The notes under the pieces are model-generated. The model did no database searches, was not told the origin of the DNA, and saw nothing but the letters and a program-made list of their open reading frames with translations. A DNA stretch of 64,000 bases. It comes from Yponomeuta sedellus (Eukaryota; Arthropoda; Insecta; Lepidoptera; Yponomeutidae). The translations under genes were made by a program, and so were the position numbers. Below, one piece after another: positions 55,263 to 64,000 of this stretch. Every line of letters begins with the position of its first letter. Position 1 is the first letter of the stretch. The stretch spans positions 9,017,692-9,081,691 of the forward strand of contig OW203730.1 in assembly GCA_934045075.1 (NCBI GenBank), in the 5' to 3' direction.

Positions 55263-55620
55263 CGATATCAACCCTTGTATGCCCCTACTGTTGGGGCACG
55301 AGTCTCTTCCTGCATCGCAGGAAGGTTAGGCCATACTCTACCACAGGGGCCAAGTCCGGGTTGGTGGATGGTTGTAAGACAGTGGCGGGACTTACTGTCA
55401 GAAGTTATCAAGCCGCCCATGAGGCCTCTGACAAGGCTTAACGACTGCCATTACATGACAGCCAGCACCAGCTTAAGGTGCCTTGCGAAGCACGGAAGCT
55501 CTTTGAAAAATGCCTACTAGCGGTAGTCACAGGACGGTCATCCACATTACCGCGCCTGTTGTTGCTTAACTCAAGTGATTGGTTCCAATCACTCGGTTTA
55601 ACCAGGCCACGAGCGCTTCT
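55263..55620 (-). repeat. 5S-headed SINE, subfamily 1
   Basis: On the minus strand, GAAGCGCTCGTGGCCTGG, GAGTTAAGCAACAACAGGCG. The box C segment is shortened by a deletion. Body and end are intact. Confidence 0.9.
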
Positions 55621-55754
55621 TCACAGATTAATTATATGTTACTAACTAACGAAATTTGGAACCCTTCTTGCCTATGAAAAAAGATATATAATGCCGCTAA
55701 ACATAAATGATTTTTTTTGTTTTTACACTGTTCTATGTATTTTCCACCATTTTT

Positions 55755-56275
55755 AGGGTTCCGTACCTCAAAAGGAAAAAACGGAACCCTTATAGGATCA
55801 CTTTGTTGTCCGTCTGTCCGTCCGTCCGTCCGTCTGTCAAGACCCTTTTTCTCAGGAACGCGTGGAGGTATGAAGCTGAAATTTATATCAATTACTCAGG
55901 TCTACTGTCCCTTGAAGCTGTAAAAAAATCAAACTTCTAAGCCAACGCAATCAAAAGATACAGCCGTTTATGCCGCAAATTTTCGACACTTGCAAGGGAA
56001 TCAAAACCTACAGGGTGCTTCCCGTGAACTCAGAATCTTGAAATTTGGTACGAAGCAACGTCTTATAGCATAGATAAAGGAAAAATTACGAAAACCATAA
56101 ATTTTTAGTTACATCTCAAAATATATATTTTTTTAATAATTTTAAACTTACTACCCATTTCCTCATAAACGCGTAGAGGTATTAAATTGAAATTCATACC
56201 AAATACTCAGGTCTATAATACAGGTTTGTACGGAACCCTCGGTGCGCGAGTCTGACTCGCACTTGGCCGGTTTTT
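55755..56275 (+). repeat. Lepidopteran-type dispersed repeat, full length
   Basis: GGGTTCCGTACCTCAAAAGG, a CCGT run at 55805-55838, and TACGGAACCCTCGGTGCGCG then ACTCGCACTTGGCCGGTTTT at the end. GGGTTCCGTA and TACGGAACCC are inverted copies, giving short terminal inverted repeats. Short frames inside are not conserved. Confidence 0.7.
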
Positions 56276-56279
56276 GTAT

Positions 56280-56935
56280 TACTAACTTGATTCCGGAAAT
56301 GCTTAGTTTATTTTTTCTTAGATGGGACCAAGTAGTATCTAAGTGAGTGCGTAACGAGTCAAGTAAGTGATTCCCGAATTAAATTGAAAATTATTAGTGG
56401 TTACGTTAGTTCAAAAACGTTTATAAAAGTCTGATCTTCTGAAAAATTAAGTTAATGTTTTGGTTAAAGTAAGGTACTTAGCTATAATAAATCTGATTGG
56501 TGTTACAACATTTACATAATACATAAATATGGTTCTCAGTTCAATGGATCGCCAACCTAGGTATTTGGGACTTTTTATTTAACTACCTCCAAAACCGTGA
56601 CTGATTATTAAAACTATAAAAGAAGAAGAAGAAATAACTTTTATCTACTGCTAAAGAAGGATAACAAGAAAAAAATATAAAAAAACACTTTTAAAATAGT
56701 AACATGAATATTAAAAGTATATCACATTTGAAAAATCTAATTGATACAAATTCCCGTGCTAAGTAAGCAACCAGTCAACTCAGAATATCTGTTGTTGGTA
56801 TTGACAAAAACAGAGATTTTCAGCACGATCCTATATTCAAATGGACTTAATAAGACATACAGGCTTCATGGAGGTAAAATAAAACATAAAAAGGAAATAA
56901 TAAACAAAGATTAATTTAAATTAAAAAAAAATGTA
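56280..56935. other. No recognised feature
   Basis: AT-rich sequence without exon-like segments. Confidence 0.5.
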
Positions 56936-56937
56936 TT

Positions 56938-57020
56938 AGATAGATAGAGAACACTTTATTGCACAACCAGAAAAATATTACAACCATGATTCTTAAATCT
57001 AAGTAATGTATATAAGTACC
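56938..57020 (-). mobile_element. LINE/SINE 3' end with short TATC tail
   Basis: The minus strand reads TGGTTGTGCAATAAAGTGTTC then TCTATCTATC. It is the same 3' end as the one that seeds the 6899 array, here with a short tail. Confidence 0.7.
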
Positions 57021-57024
57021 TAAG

Positions 57025-57900
57025 TATTATATTCCATGTGTTCGTATATACCCCGCTCCTCTCTAATAACTCTGGCACGCACACTAAAAACGCATGCGAT
57101 TATTGTGGTTAAAGCTTTAGAGGTAGCTTTGTTTGACAGGTTACTTACGAGTAGTATGCAGCGATTGCACTGCATTTTGCAATGGCGTTGTTGCAATCAC
57201 ACCCCTTAAAGGATTACAGTGCTTAAGGTTTCACAGCATTCCCCAATTTACATGTGAATACTGCAGTGGAACCTTTTGCCATAATAAGGAGAAGCATTAC
57301 AATTTGTTCTTTTACTACGGGGCCAGGAACAGAATAGACCCCAGTACAATGGTTTTAGTCCAACGAATAGTTTGGTCTATTTCCTTCGCTCTACTATCGA
57401 GGCTGTGGTGCCTAATGCTTCCAAATCCTGAGAGATTCCAATCGTCTGTCAAATTCAATCCGTAAGTGTGGAAATATACATTATTAAGTCTATTTATATG
57501 TATGTACTAGATGTTTATGTACTATTTATATTTGTATATGTTCTTAATTATTACCTATGTATATACGTATATTTATAATTATTGTACATACTAATACATA
57601 GTTTAATTCTAAAAAGATAATTACAATAAAATATTACCTCACTGTTTGACACTACACCCACCTTCTCCACATCACAGCTTGCTGGAATAAAATACTATTT
57701 TGTTAGTTATATATTAAACGGGTCAAATCGCGATTATTAATATATAAATATGTTTGAGTATCGCGAATTATGATGAAATACTACTATTTAGTTATTTAAA
57801 AGGCTTGCCAATTGTACAATATTTACAGGTACAATAAAGAAATTAATAATAATAATAAATTTTATACCGATTTGACAGTTTGACGATGAGTATCGTTCAT
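57025..57900. other. No gene recognised
   Basis: A 110-codon frame at 57133-57465 shows no domain or splice context. The AT-rich stretch at 57480-57640 may be a LINE 3' UTR. Confidence 0.4.
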
Positions 57901-58086
57901 AGCGGGAGCAAAGCTTTGTTTTTGTACTTGTATTTTCCTGAAGTAGGTACAATGATACTTGTAATACAAGGTCTCCTTTAAAGTACTTTGCATTACAGTA
58001 TAAAGCTACAGTTTACAGGTTGATAAGCCTTGTATTTTTTGTTGCAAAGTCACCGATAATATCGTGCCCATTATATCCACCCGAAT

Positions 58087-58198
58087 GCTATCGATTGTAC
58101 CTACAAACTAGAATAGGTTGTTCCTATAAACTAGAATAGGTTGTTCCTATTCTAGGTTGTAGGAACACGTACGTTTTAGATCTCGTACAATCGATAGC
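58087..58198. repeat. Nested inverted repeat with internal duplication
   Basis: Outer arms GCTATCGATTGTAC (58087-58100) and GTACAATCGATAGC (58185-58198). Inner arms CTACAAACTAGAATAGG and CCTATTCTAGGTTGTAG. TAGAATAGGTTGTTCCTAT is duplicated in the middle. Confidence 0.9.
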
Positions 58199-58313
58199 TG
58201 TTTTCTTGTCCTCTTTCATTTAAAATATTATGAAAATCTCGTTTCACAGTGATCCGAACTGGTCCGAAAAGGCTTCAAGGATTTTTAAGAACAATTTTAT
58301 TATTATATGTATA

Positions 58314-58386
58314 TTTGATAGGTCTGAGAATAGGTCTCAGGCTAATTAATATGGAAAAACCACGTTTGTGGGGTCAGCTAGCAATC
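58314..58386 (+). mobile_element. Helitron-like 3' end
   Basis: GGTCTGAGAATAGGTCTCAG, GCTAATTAATATGG and TTTGTGGGGTCAGCTAG. The last 11 bases equal the end of the 16564 element. Confidence 0.55.
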
Positions 58387-58722
58387 TAAACAGATAAAAC
58401 AGCGAGAAATCTACTAGACGTGTGCGTAGGTATTGTCAATTTTATTTTTACGTAATTTCGCTTTGGAAACAATGTCATCTATGTCTCAAAACAAAACAAA
58501 ATTAACTTTCATATTATAATTAAGAAAGTATTTTTTTAACTTTAGTTAATCTTCAACACAAACGGTTGACGGATCTAGAGTAAAAGGAGTTATTTACGGC
58601 ATTTAGTACAGTACAGGTGATCCAGTACCGCAGTTCACGATATCTCTTTTTCAGGCTATATTAGTCCACTGCTGGACATAGCCCTCAATTATATCTCACG
58701 TGGTAGTAATAGGTGTGACACA

Positions 58723-59319
58723 CAAAACTTTACACTATTTTTATTTTTAATGCACTAATCGTTCCGATGTTACACCTAACTGCAAAGTAGGTAGTCGGGG
58801 CTGTAAGTAATGCAATTTGCTTAAGTCAGATGTCGCTGCCTGTACGTAATACAGAGAATATTGTAAAGAGGTTCGAAATTTCACTGATGCCGTGAGTCGC
58901 CCATTGGCTCAATTGGTAGAGCGCTGGTACGGATAGCCAGAGGTTGCGGGTTCGAATCCCGGCATGGGTGAAATTTTTAGCCTCTAAATGGGTTTTTAAA
59001 TTTGTTCCTTAGCACGGGTTAGTGCATTAAAAATAAAAATAGTGTAATCATGTGGGTACAGTGATATCGTTCCGATGTTAAACCTAACTGCAAAGTAGGT
59101 AGTCGGGGCTGTAAGTAATGCAATTTGCTTAAGTCAGATGTCGCTGCCTGTACGTAATACAGAGAATATTGTAAAGACGTTCGAAATTTCACTGATGCCG
59201 TGAGTCGCCCATTGGCTCAATTGGTAGAGCGCTGGTACGGATAGCCAGAGGTTGCGGGTTCGAATCCCGGCATGGGTGAAATTTTTAGCCTCTAAATGGG
59301 TTTTTAAAGACAAAACTTT
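58723..59319 (+). repeat. SINE family 2 dimer with 10 bp target duplication
   Basis: ACAAAACTTT flanks the block (58723-58732, 59310-59319). Two plus-strand units with a 308 bp period follow a short inverted tail piece (ACACTATTTTTATTTTTAAT to GCACTAA). Heads at 58895-58968 and 59203-59276 keep the A and B boxes. Confidence 0.9.
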
Positions 59320-59840
59320 GATTTATAGTAATTATCAAAGCCTAAACAAAAACTCTGCCTTCTCTAATTGATTAAATTCCGGCTGAAGTGTCGCGCTATA
59401 CCCAATTGAGGTATGTTGAAAGTACTCTAATTCCAAAGTATTGTAGGGCCTACCACAAATAAAAAAAAACTATTTGCTCAATACGCTGTCTATGGGCTAT
59501 AAAGTCTATGGTTTCCCCCGACGATACCCTTTTGTTTCCATAAATATTTTTACTCCATTTTCCCCGTTGCGATACCGCAATTTTCCATCAAATATTCAGA
59601 CACTCATAGAAAAGGTCCAAAGTCTAATATAAACGTCTACTCTTGTGTTGGGAGCATTTATACTAAGAAAGCATTTCAGAAATATTTCATTGACCAAAAA
59701 TTTCTAATATGAGTGTAGCTTTTCCGTGCGACAACGCCTTCAGGGAGGTGGTGAAGTAAATCGGGCTTTTTATTTTGTGTGTGTACAGCGGCGTGGTCCG
59801 GGAATTTTTTCGCAGATCGTCATCCCACCTAGTCGGAGGG
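59320..59840. other. No recognised feature
   Basis: AT-rich unassigned sequence. Confidence 0.45.
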
Positions 59841-59843
59841 CGT

Positions 59844-59985
59844 CCTACACTACGTTTGCCGAGTCGCAGTGGAGACTGCGACTGGGCGACATAAATGTGT
59901 TCTTGAGTGGAGACTCAAGCACACATTTATGACCAGCCAGATATGGCCAGCCCACTGCCACTTCAGCTTGTTAATTCTCTGTTTA
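59844..59985 (-). pseudogene. RTE-type LINE C-terminal fragment, rearranged
   Basis: Minus strand: GCTGGCCATATCTGGCTGGT and GACTCGGCAAACGTAGTGTA match 1-90. The middle contains an inverted duplication (GGAGACTGCGACTGG, GTGGAGACTC). Confidence 0.65.
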
Positions 59986-59999
59986 TAATATCACACGTA

Positions 60000-60730
60000 G
60001 TAATGTTAACATTAACACGTGTTAATTTTACACAGGCTGCGATTTCAAAATATAACAAAAATGCATATTGTTACGAGTAGGACGTTTTCGTCCATCGTAT
60101 TTTCGATTCGCGGACAGGCGTGCAATTTCCGTTCTTTTACGGCGCATAATAAACCCAATTTCCCTCAGTACAGTAACAATCGAAATTTGTAACTCCAGAT
60201 GTATTATGACGTCCCAAAATTATCCAATTTCGCTTGGCACGGCCGGGAGTTTCCTACTTCAACCATTTTATAACGAAACGATATTTGAGCTCTACGGGCA
60301 CACCTATCGTGAACTCAACGCATTGGTGTTACTTGATTTTGGTTGAATTCACTAGTTTTTTTCACTGGACTAAAGTCACTAAAGATTGTGGAGTTTCTAT
60401 GGTTTTTTTCCTCACAAAATCGACTTCTACAAATCGAAGTATCTTTTTATTTTGATTTAGACAAGCCTGTAAAAGTAATTCTACTTTAATTTATTTACAA
60501 ACGACATTGCTTTGTAAATTTGCCAACAGGGGACGAATCGAATTTAAACCATGTTAAGAATAACAATAGATGAACAAAACAGAACTTAAATCAATATGAA
60601 TCTTTACAGTCCTGGATATACTAGCTTCTCATCAAAGGAAATAACTATTACTACGATATCAACTACGCCAAAAATATGTTGATCTAGGGAATGTATGAAA
60701 TAGCTATTAGTAGCTAACTAATAATAATAA
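60000..60730. other. No gene recognised
   Basis: A 92-codon frame at 60068-60346 has no domain that I recognise. No splice sites support it. Confidence 0.4.
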
Positions 60731-60984
60731 TAACTTCCACAAAAGACCATCACTTGTCCTGGTCCCAAACTAGGATACCTTGTACTATTGTAACCAGGCA
60801 AGGATATCATGAACAAATTACCTATTCGTATTTTGGAACTAAAACTTTCTTAAGAAGTACACGTCTAAATTCCGGAATCATTTTAATTTTTATTATATAG
60901 ATTATATAGAACCCGACTAGATTCAAGTATGTGATTCCAGAATGAAATAAGCAATGCTTGGTATGTTATCAATTTTAACTTTCA

Positions 60985-61140
60985 ATCAATCAGGTTTTAT
61001 TCTAGGTAGCACAGAAACTGCAACTTAGTGATCTTTAGATCTAGATAATTTTTGAGAAAAAAAATGGGAAAAATAGCACTCCAAATTTAGCCTTTTCAAA
61101 GTCCTTAATTAACAGAGTTTACATAACTATTCTCAAGATT
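60985..61140 (-). mobile_element. LINE 3' UTR, minus arm of a head-to-head pair
   Basis: TCAATCAATCAGGTTTTATT is the tail. ATCTAGATAATTTTTGAG matches 11795-11813. Confidence 0.65.
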
Positions 61141-61149
61141 GAGAAATAT

Positions 61150-61198
61150 AGAATGGGTCTTTATACATTATCGCTTATAATGTATAAAGACCCATTCT
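61150..61198. repeat. Perfect 22 bp palindrome
   Basis: AGAATGGGTCTTTATACATT... (61150-61171) and its complement (61177-61198) flank CGCTT. It lies between the two opposed LINE fragments. Confidence 0.95.
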
Positions 61199-61592
61199 TT
61201 TATTTTATTATTATGTATACGCTTCTACAATGTCTTCTACGCTTATCATGTATACGCTTCTACAATAAAATCCCTGAAGATATATTAAGTTTGACTGAAG
61301 CGCGGTTCAAAAAATGTGTAAAGTACACTTTGTGCCAAAAGAGCTACTATAATATTAAGGATTAGATTTAGATGACAATGATGTCTGGAATTCAAGCATG
61401 TAAAATTCACGAGTTTTGTAGTATCTGTGTAAATTCTGTTAATTAAGGAATTTGAAAAGACTAAGTTTGGTTTTTTTTTGTCCATTTTTTCTCCAAAATG
61501 ATCCAGATTTTGAAATGGACACCTAGTTTAACTTGTAACGTTCATTAAGCCGCAGTATCTGCGCTACTTTGAATAAAACCTTTTCATTTCAT
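61199..61592 (+). pseudogene. LINE C-terminal fragment and 3' UTR, plus arm
   Basis: FYNKIPEDILSLTEARFKKC then QKSYYNIKD and TAG. The 3' UTR has TTTGAAATGGACACCTAG, TTGAATAAAACC and an ATTTC-type tail. It is related to the protein end at 34423-34085. Confidence 0.75.
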
Positions 61593-61599
61593 TATCATA

Positions 61600-62545
61600 T
61601 GTAATCCTTTTCCTACGACAGGTATACGAAACCATTTTACCATACGTTTGCATTGCGATATGTCCTCAAAGCGATATTGGAGCTCTCGACAGGCTGTATT
61701 CGGAAAGTCGACGCCATGTCATTTGGCTTAATTGTACGAGTAACAATTGCAGAAGGCAACTTCGCGTATTCCTATTAAATGGCCATTTAAATGTGGCCTC
61801 CCTACAGAGGTGCCGCCGTTACAATTTAACACAGATTGCGGGAAGGTCGCTTTGGGTAGGACGGCTCTTCCAAAACTGGTTAAGTTGCGTTTCGGGACAT
61901 AGACGTTTCACTGCTCATTATCGTTAACAAAAGGTTTGTAGTGAAACATTTTATAGAAGCGTCCCTAACCATTGTATCTAGTGTGTTCTGTGGAGCTATA
62001 AATCAAGTATTCATTACCTTCCAGTAATGGAAGGTTTTACTCTTTGTGCTAACACTGAACACTATGTTAGGTTAAGACCTTATTCCATACATACACTTAC
62101 TAGTGTACATTTTCTATAAAGCTGCTTACACGATCGGTTGTGAGGATATTTGCCCTTTTCTATCTGAAGTCGGCGTGCAACCACTAATGAATGTTGATGA
62201 AATGAAACTGATCTATACAATTTTTTTTTCTAAATAGGTTTTTGAAACTGATCTGTCATGATCGTGGCGTAAGACAGATCCTGGTCTTTGCCTACCCCTC
62301 CAGAATACAAGTGTGAGATTATGTTACGTCATCTCTATAAATTAAAAAAAGTGTGGATACAGATTAATAAGCTGTGTCCAACGTGGGCATATATGCCAGC
62401 ACTCGAGCTGATCATCGCGTGGGGACAGATCCTTTTGTTGAAGCAGTTTAAAAAATCCGGTTCAAACCTTTACTTATTGGCAAATGTTTAAAGTTCTTGG
62501 GGGTACTAACTAGCGCCGTCAATGAAAAAAAATCATAACTTGTGT
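61600..62545. other. No gene recognised
   Basis: 61620-61930 is less AT-rich than its surroundings and looks single-copy. No open frame or RNA fold was evident. Confidence 0.4.
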
Positions 62546-62547
62546 AG

Positions 62548-62680
62548 TAAAGCCCGCCACAGCTTCACAATCCTCCACCAACCTAAACTTGGCTCCCTTG
62601 GTAGAGTATGGCCTAACCTTCCTGCGATGCAGGAAGAGACCTGTGCCTCAGCTGTGGAGACATACAAAGGGTTGAAGTCA
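62548..62680 (+). repeat. 5S-headed SINE, 3' half
   Basis: CAATCCTCCACCAACCTAAAC, GGCCTAACCTTCCTGCGATG and CTGTGGAGACATACAAAGGG. Confidence 0.85.
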
Positions 62681-62681
62681 A

Positions 62682-62760
62682 CCGCCGTGTGGGTAGAACA
62701 ATGGACTCGGAAGCGAGAGACCCTGGTTCGAGTAACAGTGCGGGCATGTATGTACTTTGT
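62682..62760 (+). repeat. tRNA-like head (family 3)
   Basis: CGTGTGGGTAGAACAATGGAC and TGGTTCGAGTAACAGTGCGGG. It is the same layout as 63418, with a damaged B box. Confidence 0.55.
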
Positions 62761-63417
62761 TTATATTTAAAGTACCTTCCCTTTATCTGGTCCCTTAAGA
62801 AGAGACGCCGTATAAGATACAATGGATGCCTGCCCACTGCGGGCGTATGCTACTTGAAGTTTTAATATATTTGTGACCTATGTTAGTTAGCGCCCCGAAA
62901 CGCCTTAATTTGCGAGTTTGCGAAACCGAGGCCTATCTACGAGTATTGTACTTTTTATAGACTGCTACTATGCTAAGCTTGCTATAAATAAACAAATATA
63001 TAAATACCTAGTAATTAACTTACACGTAAAACAATGACTTGTCCTAGTCCCAAACTAGGATACGCTGTGCTATGCAACCAGACATTTAAAAATTGACACT
63101 TCTTTGCCACGCCTCAAGATTTCTACCATTCCCTTTCTTTTTACCCATTCAGCGAAAATTGTCTTAAGTGCGTCATTAAAGCGACCGTGTCTGAATTGTG
63201 AAAGAACAGTCCCCCAGAGTGCAGCGAGCCAATTATAGAGTAACAATACTGGTGCAACATTAAGATAGAGCCGATTGAATTGAACTTTAACGAGCAAGCT
63301 AATTGAAAAACAATATAAAACGAGAAAACACTGAGTTAGTAAAGAGACAGAGTTGCAAGTAGTAAAACTAGGTTCTATTTTTAATTATTGACTTAATTCC
63401 CCCGCCTAATTCTTAAG

Positions 63418-63492
63418 CAGCGGTAGCCCCGTGGGTAGGACAACAGACTCTGGAGCAGCAGACACAGGTTCGATTCCCAGTGCGGGCATGTA
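63418..63492 (+). repeat. tRNA-like head (family 3), better preserved
   Basis: GCGGTAGCCCCGTGGGTAGG and AGGTTCGATTCCCAGTGCGGG give A- and B-box-like motifs. There is no intact acceptor stem, so it is not a functional tRNA gene. Confidence 0.6.
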
Positions 63493-63507
63493 ACAAAAAT
63501 TTTGTTC

Positions 63508-63797
63508 CATTAAAATGTGAAAATTACTTTGCTAAATTCCGCCAAAAATCACATAAGCACCATGCGGTTAGTTAAGGCTCAGTGAGTCACTTGTAAGCCT
63601 GAGGATACCTCGTGTTAGAGGCAAAACGCGTCGCGCATTTTCTCACACAAGTATTGATGTCGGTGATCCCGCTTAAAAAAGTTTGCATTAACTAACGGCA
63701 TGGTGAGGGCGATTTTAGAACGGTGATTTTTGGCGGAATTTAGCAAAGCAATTTTTACATTTTAATGCTATTATGGATTTCCGCAAAGTAACGCCTG
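63508..63797 (+). mobile_element. Foldback element with hammerhead-like motif, copy 3
   Basis: The arms at 63508-63549 and 63725-63767 (CATTAAAATGTGAAAATTAC; GGCGGAATTTAGCAAAG) are near-perfect complements. Inside lies CTGAGGATACCTCGTGTTAG then AGGCAAAACGCG, a decayed form of the copy-1 core, flanked by ACTTGT and ACAAGT. The right end is ATTATGGATTTCCGCAAAG. Confidence 0.8.
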
Positions 63798-64000
63798 TTA
63801 CTTTGCGGGAATATACAACAACCAAAAACATTTTTTTATAAGTTATGTCCATTTATAAGTTATACTCACTCTCTGAGAGTATGGGCCTGAACCCTGTGCC
63901 TGTGCACAAGCCTGTGCCCTGTAGGCTACTTAAAAAAAAGCTTCATTTTGGTCTTGGTTACTTGATTTTTGGTCGGAAGAGTCCGACAAGGTTTCGCTCC

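Noticed and set aside
57133..57465. 110-codon open frame
   Set aside because: No domain, no splice context, odd composition. Kept as unassigned sequence.

Overview
This is a repeat-rich, AT-rich stretch of an animal nuclear genome, most likely a moth or butterfly. Evidence: genes split by GT-AG introns of 1.8-12 kb, an arthropod-type TCAGT initiator, and dispersed repeat families that I know mainly from Lepidoptera (a short Helitron ending GGGTCAGCTAG, RTE- and CR1-type LINE fragments, tRNA-headed SINEs). There are no bacterial-style operons. Nearly every long open frame is a by-product of a repeat.

The main host gene is a six-exon gene on the minus strand, 51786 down to 20898. Exons at 51786-51748, 49962-49832, 44177-44024, 42186-42067, 33431-33295 and 21063-20898 join with consistent phases into one 248-residue reading frame. 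The product is a myosin regulatory light chain-like EF-hand protein with a basic and Ser/Pro-rich N-terminal extension. A TCAGT initiator lies about 70 bases before the ATG and an AATAAA lies 17 bases after the stop. Two decayed partial copies of exon 4 lie just downstream of it in intron 4. The second gene seen is represented by one exon of a CUB-domain protein on the plus strand (13991-14171). Other exons of that gene were not found.

Layout: 1-13.4 kb is repeats: an RTE LINE end, a mariner transposase end, a CR1 reverse transcriptase piece, hairpins and a 2.0 kb TCTA array. 13.4-14.2 kb holds a GC-rich block and the CUB exon. 14.2-20.9 kb is mostly unassigned sequence with a Helitron and SINEs. 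20.9-51.8 kb is the light-chain gene. Its introns hold a second, uninterrupted 1.57 kb TCTA array, a frameshifted retroelement end with an endonuclease-like motif, a 1.35 kb terminal-inverted-repeat element full of GGCCG motifs, and a near-identical tandem array of seven tRNA-headed SINE units with a 310 bp period. 51.8-64 kb is the upstream flank: 5S-rRNA-headed SINEs, a SINE dimer, palindromes and foldback elements.

Three SINE systems dominate: a family whose 5' head is clearly derived from 5S rRNA (about fifteen full or partial copies), the tRNA-headed 310 bp family (tandem arrays and head-to-head insertions bounded by target-site duplications), and a second tRNA-headed family whose LINE-like 3' end CAATAAAGTGTTCTC runs directly into one of the two giant TCTA arrays. 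I see no evidence of a novel multi-gene system. The most unusual material is the repeat architecture and the exon-4 remnants.
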